Assembly (NCBI RefSeq): GCF_013363755.1 | Contig: NZ_CP054840.1 | Span: 1 to 64,000 of the forward strand | DNA: 64,000 nucleotides | Source of the DNA: Comamonas antarctica | GTDB taxonomy: Bacteria > Pseudomonadota > Gammaproteobacteria > Burkholderiales > Burkholderiaceae_C | Reading direction: 5' to 3' | Shown here: positions 28,660-39,052 of the stretch, piece after piece | How positions within the stretch are numbered: the stretch's first letter is position 1 | Layout: each line of letters begins with the position of its first letter | Program-made: the position numbers and the translations under genes | Notes under the pieces: generated by a model | Told to the model about the DNA's origin: nothing | The model's input: only the letters and a program-made list of their open reading frames with translations | The model's database searches: none

Positions 28660-30084
28660 ATGCGTCTTTTTTCCCTGAACCCTCGCACCTTTGCCACGGG
28701 CCTCGTGTGCCTGGCCACGCTTGCCGCCGTCGGCGCCCAGGCCCAGGGCCTGCGCCCCTCCGGCGGCTCGGGCGCATCCCTGTCCGGTGGCGCGGGCGCC
28801 TCCCTGTCCCGGGCGCTCGATGGCAGCGCCCGCGCCGTGCCCGGCAACACGGGCGCGCGCTCGGCGGATTACATCGTGGCGGTGGTCAATTCCGAACCGG
28901 TGACGAACACCGAAGTGCGCGAACGCATGGCACGCGTGGCCCAGTCGATCCAGGGCCAGGGCGGGCAGCTGCCTGCCGAGAGCGTGCTGGCGCGCGAAGT
29001 GCTCGAGCGCCTGATCCTGGAAAAGGCGCAGCTGCAGAGCGCGCGCGAACTGGGCCTCAAGGTCGACGACTACGCGCTCGACCAGGCGGCGCAGAACGTC
29101 GCGCGCCAGAACAGCCTCTCGCTCGAGCAGATGATGTCGCGGCTCGAAGCCGACGGCATCAGCAAGACGCGCTTCCGCGAGGAGCTGCGCAACCAGCTGC
29201 TGCTGCAGCGCCTGCGCGAGCGTGAAGTCGATGGCCGCGTCAAGGTGACCGAGCTGGACATTGACCAGTACATCAAGGAGCAGCGCACCGGCAGCGACCT
29301 GTCCAATACCGCGCTAAACCTGGGCCATGTGTTCATTGCGGTGCCCGAGAATGCGGCGCCGGCCGTGGTGGCGCAGCGCGAGGCGCGCGCGCGCGAAGCA
29401 CTCGAGAAGCTGCGTGCGGGCGAGGATTTCGCGGCCGTGGCGCGTGCGTATTCCGAGGCGCCCGAAGCCAGCGAAGGCGGCACACTGGGCCTGCGCCCCG
29501 CCGACCGTTACCCCGAACTGTTCACACGTGCCGTTGCTGCCACCCCCAAGGGCGGATTGGTCGGGCCGCTGCGCTCGGGCGCGGGCTTTCACCTGCTGAA
29601 GGTGCAGGACCGTTCGCAGCAGGGCGTGGCAGCCGTGGTCACGCAGAACCATGCACGCCATATCCTGCTGCGCCCCTCGGAACAGCTCAACGAGGGTCAG
29701 GCCGCCGAGCGCCTGGCTGACTACCGCCGCCGCGTGCAGGCCGGCCAGGCCCGATTCGAGGACCTGGCGCGCGAGTACTCGCAGGATGGCAGCGCCAAGG
29801 AAGGCGGCGACCTGGGCTGGACCGGTCCCGGCCAGTTCGTGCCCGAGTTCGAGGAGGCCTTGAACCAGCTTGAACCTGGGCAGATCAGCCAGCCCGTGGT
29901 CTCGCGGTTTGGCGTGCACCTGATCCAGCTGGTCGAACGCCGCCAGGCGACGCTGACACCGCGCGAGCAGCGCGACATGCTGCGCAACGTGGTGCGCGAG
30001 CAGAAGCTGGACAAGGCCTACAGCACCTGGGTCCAGGAAGTGCGCGGACGCGCCTATGTCGAGTACCGCGAGCCCCCGCAATAA
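28660..30084 (+). CDS. surA: Periplasmic chaperone / peptidyl-prolyl isomerase SurA
   Basis: 474-aa chaperone for outer-membrane proteins. The signal peptide (about 1-28, to GAQAQ) is followed by a Gly/Ser-rich stretch, the SurA N-domain (about 68-190; [20 protein letters not shown]) and two parvulin domains. Domain markers are [11 protein letters not shown] and [16 protein letters not shown] in the first, and [17 protein letters not shown] with [18 protein letters not shown] in the second. It lies 15 bp after lptD. Confidence 0.96.
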   Translation: MRLFSLNPRTFATGLVCLATLAAVGAQAQGLRPSGGSGASLSGGAGASLSRALDGSARAVPGNTGARSADYIVAVVNSEPVTNTEVRERMARVAQSIQGQGGQLPAESVLAREVLERLILEKAQLQSARELGLKVDDYALDQAAQNVARQNSLSLEQMMSRLEADGISKTRFREELRNQLLLQRLREREVDGRVKVTELDIDQYIKEQRTGSDLSNTALNLGHVFIAVPENAAPAVVAQREARAREALEKLRAGEDFAAVARAYSEAPEASEGGTLGLRPADRYPELFTRAVAATPKGGLVGPLRSGAGFHLLKVQDRSQQGVAAVVTQNHARHILLRPSEQLNEGQAAERLADYRRRVQAGQARFEDLAREYSQDGSAKEGGDLGWTGPGQFVPEFEEALNQLEPGQISQPVVSRFGVHLIQLVERRQATLTPREQRDMLRNVVREQKLDKAYSTWVQEVRGRAYVEYREPPQ

Positions 30085-30092
30085 GGTTTGGT

Positions 30093-30863
30093 TTGAAACA
30101 CATTCCCCGTAAACGCTTCGGCCAGAACTTCCTGACCGATGGCGGCATCATCGATGCCATTGTCGACGCGATCGATCCCAAAGCGGGCGATCCCATGGTC
30201 GAGATCGGTCCTGGCCTGATGGCCATGACCCAGCCGCTGGTGGAACGCGTCGGCCGGCTCACCGTGATCGAGCTGGACCGCGATCTGGCTTCGCGCCTGC
30301 GCCTGCACCAGCAACTCGATGTCATTGAATCCGACGTGCTCAAGGTCGACTTTGCCGCCGTGGCGCAAGGCTTGCAAACCCGGCAGCTGCGCGTGGTGGG
30401 CAATCTGCCCTACAACATCTCCACCCCCATCCTGTTCCACCTGCTGGAATATGTCGACCTGATCCAGGACCAGCATTTCATGCTGCAAAAGGAAGTCATC
30501 GACCGCATGGTCGGCGCGCCCTCAACTGCCGCCTACGGCCGGCTGTCGGTGCTGCTGCAATGGCGCTATGCGATGCAGGAGGTGCTGTTCGTGCCGCCCG
30601 AGAGCTTCGACCCGCCGCCCAAGGTCAACAGCGCCGTGGTGCGCATGGTGCCGCGCGCCACGCCCGCGCCCGTGGACAAGCGGCTGCTCGAGGAACTGGT
30701 GCAGGTGGCTTTCAGCCAGCGTCGCAAGCTGCTGCGCCATACGCTGGGCCGCTGGCTGGAGACCAAGGCCTATGCCGGTGATTTCGATGTCAAGCGCCGG
30801 GCCGAGGAAGTCTCGGTGGACGAGTATGTGGCTCTGGCTGCAGAGGTGGGCGCAGCCGCTTGA
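30093..30863 (+). CDS. rsmA: 16S rRNA (adenine(1518)-N(6)/adenine(1519)-N(6))-dimethyltransferase
   Basis: 256-aa KsgA/RsmA enzyme that dimethylates the two adjacent adenines of helix 45. SAM motif [13 protein letters not shown] and catalytic NLPYNIS are clear, as are KRFGQNFL at the N-terminus and the [14 protein letters not shown]-terminal domain. It starts with TTG only 8 bp after surA. The pdxA gene that often sits between surA and rsmA is absent here. Confidence 0.96.
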   Translation: MKHIPRKRFGQNFLTDGGIIDAIVDAIDPKAGDPMVEIGPGLMAMTQPLVERVGRLTVIELDRDLASRLRLHQQLDVIESDVLKVDFAAVAQGLQTRQLRVVGNLPYNISTPILFHLLEYVDLIQDQHFMLQKEVIDRMVGAPSTAAYGRLSVLLQWRYAMQEVLFVPPESFDPPPKVNSAVVRMVPRATPAPVDKRLLEELVQVAFSQRRKLLRHTLGRWLETKAYAGDFDVKRRAEEVSVDEYVALAAEVGAAA

Positions 30864-30889
30864 GGCCATGCCCTGGTCTCGAACGCACA

Positions 30890-30910
30890 AAAGCCCCGCG
30901 AGGGGCTTTG
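30890..30910. terminator. Bidirectional terminator between rsmA and barstar gene
   Basis: An 8-bp stem AAAGCCCC / GGGGCTTT (30890-30897 with 30902-30909) has loop GCGA. It lies between two convergent genes. Confidence 0.75.
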
Positions 30911-30927
30911 TTCATGGGGCGGCGGAC

Positions 30928-31500
30928 TCAGAGAAACGAGTAGAAGCAGCGGAAGGAGATCTTGCGCTCGGCCCAGTAGTCGGCTGCATCGCGGAAGCTG
31001 TCGAGCAATTGCTCGCGCACTTCCTTGTCGAACTTGGTCGTGGTCGGGATCTGGTCGAGCACAAGGATGAAGCCCGGCTGCGGCCCGGCCTTGTGCAGCG
31101 GATCGGTCAGGCAGTCGTAGAGCGCGTCGAAGTTCTTGCCGAAGTGGGCCGGAAACATGAACTGGGTGGCAATCAGGTCAAGAATATCCTGCTTGGTCTG
31201 CGCATGCGCCAGATTGGCATACAGGAAGTGGTTGCCCAGCACCCGCGCGGCCTCCTGCAGATCCTGCACACGGTAGGCACGGATCGACTGCACGATGTTC
31301 TGTCGCACATTGCGCAGGGGAATATCGGCATTCTTACGAAGTGGTGTTTCCATCTCCGTGGTTCTTTCTTTGGCGGGACTGTCCACAATCGGGGCGGACG
31401 CGAGAAAGCTGTCGCCCGGTTGCGAAACATAAGACGAGGCAAAGGGCCCCTCAAGGCATCCTTCGCGGCCTGCATTGGCCGAAGTCGGTTGCGTCTTCAT
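30928..31500 (-). CDS. Barstar-family ribonuclease inhibitor
   Basis: 190 aa. The C-terminal half (about 90-190) is a barstar domain, with KQDILDLIATQFMFPAHFGKN, then FDALYDCLTDP and the acidic helix 2. Barstar binds and blocks barnase-type RNases. The N-terminal 80 residues are an extension not found in the 90-aa Bacillus protein. The ATG at 31500 overlaps the RNase stop (ATGA), so toxin and inhibitor are translationally coupled. Longer starts lie in the RNase reading region and are rejected. Confidence 0.9.
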   Translation of the reverse strand: MKTQPTSANAGREGCLEGPFASSYVSQPGDSFLASAPIVDSPAKERTTEMETPLRKNADIPLRNVRQNIVQSIRAYRVQDLQEAARVLGNHFLYANLAHAQTKQDILDLIATQFMFPAHFGKNFDALYDCLTDPLHKAGPQPGFILVLDQIPTTTKFDKEVREQLLDSFRDAADYWAERKISFRCFYSFL

Positions 31501-31904
31501 TCGGTGATGTAATAAAAGCTCGCGTAATGGTCGCGGGTGTAATAACAGGCATCGGGCAGGCGCGGTTCGGAACCGCCGCAAACGATGCGCTGGGCGCCGC
31601 GATCCTGGGAACGGGGTGTCTTGACGGTGTATTCCCGGTAATAGCCCCGTTTGCGTCCGGGCAGGATGCGCTCGCGATTGCCAAAGACGGTGCCGTCCTT
31701 GGCGAAGGGGAAAGGTCCGCCTGCGCGGATCAATTCATGCGTCACGCGTCCCTGGGGAGGCAAGTCGGATAGCGCAATGGTCGACAGATCGGGGAGCGCA
31801 TCGGCCCCGCGCGCTGAAGCCAGCATTGGCGCAACGGCACAGGCTGTCCCTAGAACGATCGCAAAACCTGTCTGCAAACAACGGGCGGCGACAGCCTTCA
31901 GCAT
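31497..31904 (-). CDS. Secreted barnase-like guanyl-specific ribonuclease
   Basis: 135 aa with an N-terminal signal peptide (about 1-34, cleavage near ASARGADA). The mature domain carries the microbial RNase N1/T1 triad: E91 (YREYTV), R106 (QRIVCGG) and H126 (RDHYASFYYI), equivalent to barnase Glu73/Arg87/His102. Two Cys (C109, C120) may form a disulfide, consistent with export. The product may cleave RNA outside the cytoplasm. Barstar downstream would protect the producer before secretion. Confidence 0.9.
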   Translation of the reverse strand: MLKAVAARCLQTGFAIVLGTACAVAPMLASARGADALPDLSTIALSDLPPQGRVTHELIRAGGPFPFAKDGTVFGNRERILPGRKRGYYREYTVKTPRSQDRGAQRIVCGGSEPRLPDACYYTRDHYASFYYITE

Positions 31905-31972
31905 CTAAAACACCTTTCAGAAACCCAGGTCATGCCTGAAATTTCGACCTGCTAGTGTGCCGCATCACCCCC

Positions 31973-32009
31973 CAAAAAGCAAGCGCCTGCCCAAATTTTG
32001 GGCAGGCGC
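31973..32009 (-). terminator. Terminator of maeB
   Basis: A perfect 11-bp GC-rich stem GCGCCTGCCCA / TGGGCAGGCGC around AATTT is centred near 31996. On the minus strand it is followed by a GCTTTTTGG tail. Confidence 0.8.
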
Positions 32010-32042
32010 CTACATGGCAGGGAGCCTGAAGCCCCTGGGAGA

Positions 32043-34355
32043 TCAGCGCGCGGCGTTGGCGTCGGCGACGGTGAGCGCGGTCATGTTGACGATGCGGCGC
32101 ACCGTGGCGCTGGGCGTGAGCACATGCACCGGCTGGGCCGCGCCCAGCAGCACCGGGCCGATGGCGATGCCGCCGCCGGCTGCGGTCTTGAGCAGGTTGT
32201 AGGAGATGTTGGCGGCATCGATATTGGGCAGCACCAGCAGGTTGGCATCGCCGACCAGTGTGCTGTTGGGCATGAGCGCCGAGCGCGCCTTGCCGTTGAG
32301 GGCCACGTCGCCATGCATCTCGCCGTCGACCTCGAGCCAGGGCGCCTGCACGCGCAGCAGCTCCAGCGTGGCGCGCATCTTGACTGCGCTGGGCTGCACG
32401 CTCGAGCCGAAGTTCGAGTGGCTCAGCAGCGCGCACTTGGGCTTGATGCCGAAACGCATCATTTCCTCGGCCGCCATGATGGTGATCTCGCACAGCTGCT
32501 CGGGCGTGGGATCGTAATTCACATGGGTGTCGACCAGGAACACCTGGCGGTCGGGCAGCAGCAGGCCGTTCATGCAGGCATAGGTTTCCACGCCGGCGCG
32601 CTTGCCCAGCACCTGGTCAATGTAGTTCAGGTGGTGCGTGGTCTGGCCCCAGGTGCCGCAGATCAGGCCGTCGACTTCGCCCTTGTGCAGCAGCATGGCG
32701 CCGATCAGCGTCAGGCGGCGGCGCATCTCGATCTTGGCGATCGGCGCCGTGATGCCCTTGCGCTCGGTCATGCGGTGGTAGGACTGCCAGAAGTCGCGGT
32801 AGCGGTGGTCGTCCTCGACGTTGACCACGTCATAGTCGCGGCCCTGCTCGAGGCGCAGGCCGAATTTTTCGATGCGCTGGGCAATGATGGCCGGGCGGCC
32901 AATGAGCGTCGGGCGAGCGACGCGTTCGTCGACCACGATCTGCGCGGCGCGCAGCACGCGCTCTTCTTCGCCTTCCGCATAGGCCACGCGCTTGCGTGCG
33001 GCCTGCTTGGCAGCGGTGAAGATCGGCTTCATGGTCGTGCCCGAAGCGTAGACGAAGGTCTGCAGCTGCTCGCGGTAGGCGTCCATGTCCTGGATCGGAC
33101 GCTGGGCCACGCCCGAATCGGCCGCAGCCTGCGCCACAGCCGGCGCAATCTTCATCATCAGGCGCGGGTCGAAGGGCTTGGGGATCAGGTATTCGGCACC
33201 GAACACCAGTGGCTCGCCCACGTAGGCGGCAGCCACTTCTTCGCTTTGCTCGGCCTGCGCCAGATCGGCAATCGCATGCACCGCAGCAATTTCCATCTCC
33301 AGCGTGATTGTGGTCGCGCCGCAATCGAGCGCACCGCGGAAGATATAGGGGAAGCACAGGACGTTGTTGACCTGATTCGGGTAATCCGTGCGTCCTGTTG
33401 CCATGATGACGTCATCACGCACGCTTTTTGCATCTTCCGGCGTGATTTCCGGATTGGGGTTGGCCAGTGCAAAGATGATCGGACGCGGGGCCATGCGTGC
33501 CACCATTTCCGGCTTGAGCACGCCGCCCGCCGACAGGCCGATGAACACATCGGCATCGGCAATCACTTCCGACAGCTTGCGCATGTCGGTATCGCGCGCG
33601 AAAAGCGCCTTGTCTTCATCCATCAGCTCGGTACGTCCGACATAGACGACGCCTGCCAGGTCGGTGACGAACACGTTCTCGCGCCGCAGGCCGACTTCGA
33701 GCAACAGGTTCAGGCAGGCCAGTGCTGCGGCGCCCGCACCCGATGCCACCAGCTTGACTTCGCCAATGTTCTTGCCGGCCACCTTGAGCGCATTGATCAT
33801 GGCCGCAGCCACGGTGATGGCGGTGCCATGCTGGTCGTCGTGGAAAACCGGGATCTTCAGGCGCTTGCGCAGTTCGCGTTCGACAAAGAAGCACTCGGGC
33901 GCCTTGATGTCTTCGAGGTTGATGGCGCCAAAGGTGGGCTCGAGCGCGGCAATGACATCAACGAGCTTTTGCGGGTCTTTTTCGTCGATTTCAATGTCGA
34001 AGACGTCAACGCCGGCGAACTTCTTGAAAAGAACACCCTTGCCTTCCATGACCGGCTTGGACGCCAGCGCACCGATATCGCCCAGGCCCAGCACGGCCGT
34101 GCCGTTGGAGATCACCCCCACCAGGTTGCCGCGGCTGGTGTACTTGAAAGCGGCATTCGGGTCCTTGACGATTTCTTCGCAGGGCGCTGCCACGCCCGGG
34201 GAATAGGCCAGCGCCAGATCGTGCTGATTGGCCATGGGCTTGGTGGCCGCAATGGCCACCTTGCCGGGCTTTGGGAACTCGTGGTATTCGAGGGCCGCAC
34301 GGCGCAGCAGCGCACGCTTGTCGAGGGGGGTAGGGGGGGCCGTATTGTCGGACAT
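32043..34355 (-). CDS. maeB: NADP-dependent malic enzyme with C-terminal phosphotransacetylase domain
   Basis: 770-aa hybrid malic enzyme converting malate to pyruvate with NADPH. The malic domain (about 1-430) has [21 protein letters not shown] and [15 protein letters not shown]. The C-terminal 330 residues are PTA-like (phosphate acetyl/butyryltransferase), usually regulatory through acetyl-CoA in MaeB proteins. Start [13 protein letters not shown]; the frame runs open 99 codons upstream without homology. Confidence 0.95.
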   Translation of the reverse strand: MSDNTAPPTPLDKRALLRRAALEYHEFPKPGKVAIAATKPMANQHDLALAYSPGVAAPCEEIVKDPNAAFKYTSRGNLVGVISNGTAVLGLGDIGALASKPVMEGKGVLFKKFAGVDVFDIEIDEKDPQKLVDVIAALEPTFGAINLEDIKAPECFFVERELRKRLKIPVFHDDQHGTAITVAAAMINALKVAGKNIGEVKLVASGAGAAALACLNLLLEVGLRRENVFVTDLAGVVYVGRTELMDEDKALFARDTDMRKLSEVIADADVFIGLSAGGVLKPEMVARMAPRPIIFALANPNPEITPEDAKSVRDDVIMATGRTDYPNQVNNVLCFPYIFRGALDCGATTITLEMEIAAVHAIADLAQAEQSEEVAAAYVGEPLVFGAEYLIPKPFDPRLMMKIAPAVAQAAADSGVAQRPIQDMDAYREQLQTFVYASGTTMKPIFTAAKQAARKRVAYAEGEEERVLRAAQIVVDERVARPTLIGRPAIIAQRIEKFGLRLEQGRDYDVVNVEDDHRYRDFWQSYHRMTERKGITAPIAKIEMRRRLTLIGAMLLHKGEVDGLICGTWGQTTHHLNYIDQVLGKRAGVETYACMNGLLLPDRQVFLVDTHVNYDPTPEQLCEITIMAAEEMMRFGIKPKCALLSHSNFGSSVQPSAVKMRATLELLRVQAPWLEVDGEMHGDVALNGKARSALMPNSTLVGDANLLVLPNIDAANISYNLLKTAAGGGIAIGPVLLGAAQPVHVLTPSATVRRIVNMTALTVADANAAR

Positions 34356-34714
34356 CAAGCGTCTCCAGCTCGAGGGTGAATCCATCCGCAGCACGAGCGT
34401 GGCAGGCAGCGGGGGGCGATTTATGGGGTTGGCCCACGCCCCGTGCAGGCGTCGCATGCAGCGCATTTGCCCGAGCGGCCCGGTGGCGGGAGCCAGTTGT
34501 ATGCGCGCCATTGTAGGCTCAGCGTCTTCCAGTTCAGAACCCGGATGCTGTGGGCGCAGGGTCAAACACCCATGACCGGATGGGCTTGCGTGGGGATGCA
34601 CCAAGCTGGGGCAAAAACAGCGGGCGAGGACGGGGTCAGGACGCGGTTTCACCAGGCCTAAACAGGGTTATGCTACGCGCCGGCAATAACGCTAACCCGC
34701 ATTAAGAGGAATTC
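34356..34714. promoter_or_regulatory. Divergent intergenic region between maeB and a Bug receptor gene
   Basis: 359 bp between maeB (minus) and the Bug gene (plus), likely carrying both promoters. A weak plus-strand -10-like TATGCT at 34669-34674 has TTTCAC 16 bp before it. I see no gene, riboswitch or repeat here. Confidence 0.35.
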
Positions 34715-35746
34715 ATGTCGCTGCCCACTTCCCGTCTTTCTTCCGCTTCCGGAGCCACCCGCCGTGCAGGCCTGCGCCTGGCCCTGGGCAGTGCCGTGGC
34801 GGCCGCTGCGTTGCTCGCGCCCTGGGCACAGGCTGCTGGCCCCGCGGGCTATCCGAGCAAGCCGATCCGCCTGGTGGTGCCGTTCTCGCCGGGCGGCTCG
34901 ACGGACATCCTGGGACGCCTGCTGGCGCAGAAGATGGGCGAGAACATGAATGCCACGGTGGTGGTCGAGAACAAGCCGGGCGCCAATGGCACGCTGGGCT
35001 GCGACCAGGTGGCCAAGTCGCCTGCCGACGGCTACACCATCGTGCTGGGCGACGTCGGCTGCATGGCCATGGCCCCCGGCCTGTACACCAAGCTGCCCTA
35101 CGATCCGCTCAAGGACTTCGCGGTCGTGAGCCTGGTGGCACGCAGCCCGCTGGTGCTGGCCGTGGGCGCGCAAAGCCCGTTCAAGTCGGTGGCGGATCTG
35201 ACGGCGGCCGCACGCGCCCAGCCGGGCAAGCTCAACTACCCCTCGTCGGGCACGGGCGGCCCGAACCACCTGGGCGCCGAGCTGTATGCCATGCAGGCCA
35301 AGGTCAAGATCAGCCACATCCCCTACAAGGGCAGCGCGCCGTCGGTGGTGTCGCTGGTCGCGGGTGAAACCGATTTCGGCTTCCTGACGGCCGTGACCGT
35401 CGATAGCCAGCTCAAGGCCGGCAAGCTGCGCGCGCTGGCCGTGGCGCACAACGAGCGCCTGGCGTCGCTGCCCGACGTGCCGACCATGGACGAGCAGGGC
35501 CTCAAGGGCTTCCAGGCCGATGCCTGGTTCATGGCCGCCGTGCCCGCGGGCACGCCCAAGCCCATCGTCGACCGCCTGTATGCCGAGATTGCCAAGGCGC
35601 TGCCGGACCCGGTGGTCAAGGCCAAGCTCGATGCCATGGGCGTGCTGCCTTCGGCGCTGACGCCTGCGGCATCGGCCGAGTTCCACAAGGTCGAAGTGGC
35701 GAAGTGGCGCGAGGTCATCAAGAGCGCCCACATCACACTGGACTGA
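34715..35746 (+). CDS. Bug-family (TctC-like) substrate-binding protein
   Basis: 343-aa periplasmic receptor with a long signal sequence (cleavage near APWAQAA, about residue 45). Mature start YPSKPIRLVVPFSPGGSTD and ISHIPYKGSAPSVVSL are family hallmarks. It sits alone between maeB and a small lipoprotein gene, with AAGAGGAATTC before the ATG. No transporter membrane genes are adjacent. Proximity to malic enzyme could hint at a C4-dicarboxylate, but this is weak. Confidence 0.92.
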   Translation: MSLPTSRLSSASGATRRAGLRLALGSAVAAAALLAPWAQAAGPAGYPSKPIRLVVPFSPGGSTDILGRLLAQKMGENMNATVVVENKPGANGTLGCDQVAKSPADGYTIVLGDVGCMAMAPGLYTKLPYDPLKDFAVVSLVARSPLVLAVGAQSPFKSVADLTAAARAQPGKLNYPSSGTGGPNHLGAELYAMQAKVKISHIPYKGSAPSVVSLVAGETDFGFLTAVTVDSQLKAGKLRALAVAHNERLASLPDVPTMDEQGLKGFQADAWFMAAVPAGTPKPIVDRLYAEIAKALPDPVVKAKLDAMGVLPSALTPAASAEFHKVEVAKWREVIKSAHITLD

Positions 35747-35863
35747 GCGATTTGACGCAGGCTGCGGTTTCTTCCTGCACGTTTTGCGGCCGGTTGGCGC
35801 CATGATGGAGGCCGGGCCCGGCGGCGCAAGCCGCCGCCGGCCTTGTCCATGGAGGTGACTGAC

Positions 35864-36250
35864 ATGCGTACTTTTTCCGTTTCCCTCGCGGCGGCCTGCC
35901 TGGCCGCCGCGGCCCTCGCCGGCTGCGATTCGCAATCGACGCCGGCGCCCAAAGCCGGCGCCGCCGGCATGCCGATGGCTGAGCGGCCGGCACCTGACCA
36001 GCCCGCGCCGCGCGCGCCGCTGCTCGCCGATTCCAACCCGCAGCACACGCCGCATTACCCCGTGAAGGTCGCCGAGACGCAGACGCTGCCGGCGGCCGTG
36101 CCGCTGCCGCCCAAGCCGGTGATCGCGCCTGGCGGCGCATCGAACGATGGCCAGGCGGACGGAGGCTCCAGCCCGGCTGCCGGCTATGCCCAGGGCATCA
36201 CCGATGCACGTGGCGACGGCGCCAAGCAGGAACTCGACGGCGGCAAGTAA
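35864..36250 (+). CDS. Small proline-rich lipoprotein
   Basis: 128-aa protein with signal and lipobox LAGC (Cys about residue 24), followed by a low-complexity Pro/Ala/Gly-rich region. No recognised domain. The ATG at 35864 has GGAGGT upstream; an ATG at 35843 overlaps that ribosome binding site. It is likely anchored in the envelope. Function unknown. Confidence 0.7.
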   Translation: MRTFSVSLAAACLAAAALAGCDSQSTPAPKAGAAGMPMAERPAPDQPAPRAPLLADSNPQHTPHYPVKVAETQTLPAAVPLPPKPVIAPGGASNDGQADGGSSPAAGYAQGITDARGDGAKQELDGGK

Positions 36251-36374
36251 GCGTTGCGGAGTTCGCCTTGCGCGCTCCGCCCAGGCCCCATTCTCTAGCG
36301 GACCTGCGCCCAGGCTGCGAGCCGCTGCACGGCCCAGGCAGCAAAGGTCTGGCTCCGAGGGTGCGGGCTGCGCA

Positions 36375-36623
36375 TCATTGCACCGCTGCCAGCGCCGGCT
36401 GCGGCGCGCGTCGCGCGGCCGCCCGGGCCCAGGCCTTCTCGTGGAAGAAATAGGCCACGGCCTGCACGGTGGGCTCAAGCAGGCTCAAGGTCAGCGAGGC
36501 CCAGAAATTGCGCGTGACCGCATAGGCCACGCAGGCCGCGACGGTGATGTGGATCAGGTAATAGCTGCCGGTCTTCATCAACGTCGGCTGGTTGGCTTTG
36601 AGCAGGTTCTTGAGGCGGGTCAT
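36375..36623 (-). CDS. DUF2061 small membrane protein
   Basis: 82 aa, with two predicted transmembrane segments (about 20-40 and 43-65) and the DUF2061 pattern YYLIHITVAACVAYAVTRN then LEPTVQAVAYFFHEKAW. Family members are small integral membrane proteins of unknown role. It stands alone, divergent from the GNAT gene with a 110-bp gap. Confidence 0.8.
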   Translation of the reverse strand: MTRLKNLLKANQPTLMKTGSYYLIHITVAACVAYAVTRNFWASLTLSLLEPTVQAVAYFFHEKAWARAAARRAPQPALAAVQ

Positions 36624-36733
36624 CTGGATCTTTCCTGGCTTGGGGGCTGGTTCAAATGGTATTCATTCGCGTTTAATAGTGCCAATTGATTGATTGAAAT
36701 ACGCTGATAGCCGATGTTCGGCACACTGCGGCC

Positions 36734-37276
36734 ATGACCGCCGCCAAAGACCTGATACCTTGCGTACGCCCCCTGCAGCACAGCGACCTGCAGGGCCTGA
36801 TGGAGATCCAGCGCGCCTGTTATGGCGCCGCGTATGCCGAGAGTGAAAGCGTGTTTGCGCGCCGCCTTGCGCATCCACTGCATTGCTCGCTGGCGCTGGA
36901 GCGCGATGGCGCACTGCTGGGCTATCTGGCGGCCTATTGGTCCGAGGCAGGCAAGGTCACGCCTTTGCATGGCGATTTCGAGCCCTGCACGGCGCCCGGG
37001 GTGCTGTATCTGCATGACATGGCCGTGCATCCCGCGCATGCGGGGCAGGGCCTCGCAAGGCGTCTGCTCGCGCCGCTGTGGGCGCAGGCGCGCGCGCGCG
37101 GCATCCACGTTTCCTGCCTGGTCTCGGTCCAGGGCACGCAGGACTACTGGCGCCGCCACGGCTACCGGCCGCAAGCGCTGCCGGACCCCGAGCAGAGGTT
37201 GCGGCTGACAAGCTATGGGGAGGATGCGCTCTTCATGCAGCGCACGGACTCTGGCGATAATGCGGGATATGCCTGA
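36734..37276 (+). CDS. GNAT-family N-acetyltransferase
   Basis: 180-aa GNAT-fold enzyme. Acetyl-CoA binding motif A is LHDMAVHPAHAGQGLARRLL (strand 4, then the GQGLAR loop), with YWRRHGYRP near the C-terminus. The acceptor is unknown. Its stop overlaps the NUDIX gene start region by 8 bp, so the two are probably co-translated. Confidence 0.88.
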   Translation: MTAAKDLIPCVRPLQHSDLQGLMEIQRACYGAAYAESESVFARRLAHPLHCSLALERDGALLGYLAAYWSEAGKVTPLHGDFEPCTAPGVLYLHDMAVHPAHAGQGLARRLLAPLWAQARARGIHVSCLVSVQGTQDYWRRHGYRPQALPDPEQRLRLTSYGEDALFMQRTDSGDNAGYA

Positions 37277-37805
37277 TCGCTGGAAACCCAATGTCACCGT
37301 GTCCGCCATCATCGAAAGAGATGGACGATTCCTATTGGTTGAAGAAGAGACTGCCGATGGTCTGAAGCTCAATGTGCCCGCGGGCCATCTCGATCCTGCC
37401 GAATCGCCCATCGATGCCTGCGTGCGCGAGGTGCTCGAGGAGACCGCCTTCGGCTTCACGCCCACGGCGCTGGTCGGGATCTACATGAACCGTTTCACGC
37501 GCACCCGCTCCGGGGCCGACATCACCTATGTGCGCTTTGCGTTCACCGGCGAACTGGGCACGCACCATGCGCAGCGCACGCTGGACGACGGCATCCTGCG
37601 CACCGTGTGGATGACGCTGGCCGAGCTCGAATCGAGCGCCACGCGCCACCGCAGCCCGGTGGTGCTGCAGTCGGTTCGCGACTATCTTGCAGGCCAGCGC
37701 TTCGATCTCTCCATGCTGCATGTCGATGACAGCGTCTACGAGGTGCCGGCGCCGTCGCCGCGCCTGGCTGCGCGTGCAGGCCAGCGCAGCGGCGTCCATT
37801 CCTGA
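37269..37805 (+). CDS. NUDIX hydrolase (NudJ-like)
   Basis: 178 aa with a complete Nudix box GHLDPAESPIDACVREV then LEETAFGF, in the HxG...REUxEE pattern. Sequences around it (VSAIIERDGRFLLVEEET) match NudJ-type thiamine/phosphohydrolase enzymes that often sit next to mnmA. The next gene is mnmA, supporting this. MPDRWKPN is chosen as start; an ATG three codons earlier is possible. Confidence 0.88.
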   Translation: MPDRWKPNVTVSAIIERDGRFLLVEEETADGLKLNVPAGHLDPAESPIDACVREVLEETAFGFTPTALVGIYMNRFTRTRSGADITYVRFAFTGELGTHHAQRTLDDGILRTVWMTLAELESSATRHRSPVVLQSVRDYLAGQRFDLSMLHVDDSVYEVPAPSPRLAARAGQRSGVHS

Positions 37806-37883
37806 AGCGTTCGGGCCGCCCGGCAGTTGCAATTTGTCCCCACCGCACCGCTGCGTGCGGGCGGCTGGGATAATCGCCCCCCT

Positions 37884-39017
37884 ATGACAAAGCATCGGGT
37901 GGTGGTGGGCCTTTCAGGCGGCGTGGACTCGGCGGTGACCGCCTATCTGCTCAAGCAGCAGGGCCATGACGTGGTCGGCATCTTCATGAAGAACTGGGAA
38001 GATGACGACGACAGCGAATTCTGTTCGTCCAACGTCGACTTCGTCGACGCTGCGGCCGTGGCCGATGTGATCGGCATCGAGATCGAGCATGTGAATTTCG
38101 CGGCCGAGTACAAGGACCGGGTGTTTGCCGAGTTCCTGCGCGAGTACCAGGCCGGGCGCACGCCCAATCCCGACGTGCTGTGCAACGCCGAGATCAAGTT
38201 CAAGGCGTTTCTCGACCACGCGATGCGCCTGGGCGCCGAGAAGATCGCCACCGGCCACTATGCGCGCGTGCGCCAGAACGCGCAGACGCAGCGCTTCGAG
38301 CTGCTCAAGGGGCTCGACCCGGCCAAGGACCAGAGCTATTTCCTGCACCGCCTGAACCAGGCCCAGCTGTCGAAGACGCTGTTTCCCGTGGGCGAGCTGC
38401 ACAAGACCGAAGTGCGGCGCATTGCCGAGGAAATCGGCCTGCCCAATGCAAAGAAGAAGGACTCGACCGGCATCTGTTTCATTGGCGAGCGGCCGTTCCG
38501 TGACTTCCTGAACCGCTACATCAACAAGGAACCGGGCTGGATCCTCGACGACCGCGACCGCAAGCTCGGCCGCCATCAGGGCCTGTCGTTCTATACGCTG
38601 GGCCAGCGCCAGGGCCTGGGCATCGGCGGCGTCAAGGAAAAGGGCGCGCAGCGCGGCGGTGGCGAACACCAGCCGTGGTTTGTGGCGCGCAAGGAACTCG
38701 ACCGCAACGTGCTGCGCGTGGTGCAGGGCCATGACCACCCGTGGCTGCTGACGCAGCAGCTCGATGCCGACAGCGCCAGCTGGGTCGCGGGCGAGCCGCC
38801 GGCCGCGGGCACCTATGGCTCCAAGACGCGCTACCGCCAGCCCGATTCGCCGGCGGTCATCAGCGCAGCCGCCGGCGAGACCTTCCGCCTGGACTTTCCC
38901 GAAGCGCAATGGGCGGTCACGCCGGGCCAGTCGGCCGTGCTGTATGACGGGGATGTCTGCCTGGGCGGGGGGCTGATCTCGGCCGTGGCGGCCTACCCGC
39001 AGGCCGCGCAGGGCTGA
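37884..39017 (+). CDS. mnmA: tRNA-specific 2-thiouridylase MnmA
   Basis: 377-aa enzyme that thiolates wobble U34 of Lys, Glu and Gln tRNAs. The PP-loop motif [10 protein letters not shown], the catalytic Cys pair ([23 protein letters not shown]) and the C-terminal substrate-binding domain are present. [13 protein letters not shown] is the start; 19 upstream in-frame codons are not conserved. It works with mnmE and mnmG on the same tRNA position. Confidence 0.97.
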   Translation: MTKHRVVVGLSGGVDSAVTAYLLKQQGHDVVGIFMKNWEDDDDSEFCSSNVDFVDAAAVADVIGIEIEHVNFAAEYKDRVFAEFLREYQAGRTPNPDVLCNAEIKFKAFLDHAMRLGAEKIATGHYARVRQNAQTQRFELLKGLDPAKDQSYFLHRLNQAQLSKTLFPVGELHKTEVRRIAEEIGLPNAKKKDSTGICFIGERPFRDFLNRYINKEPGWILDDRDRKLGRHQGLSFYTLGQRQGLGIGGVKEKGAQRGGGEHQPWFVARKELDRNVLRVVQGHDHPWLLTQQLDADSASWVAGEPPAAGTYGSKTRYRQPDSPAVISAAAGETFRLDFPEAQWAVTPGQSAVLYDGDVCLGGGLISAVAAYPQAAQG

Positions 39018-39052
39018 AGGCCGCTGCGCCGGCGCGGCTGCGCACGCACGGC

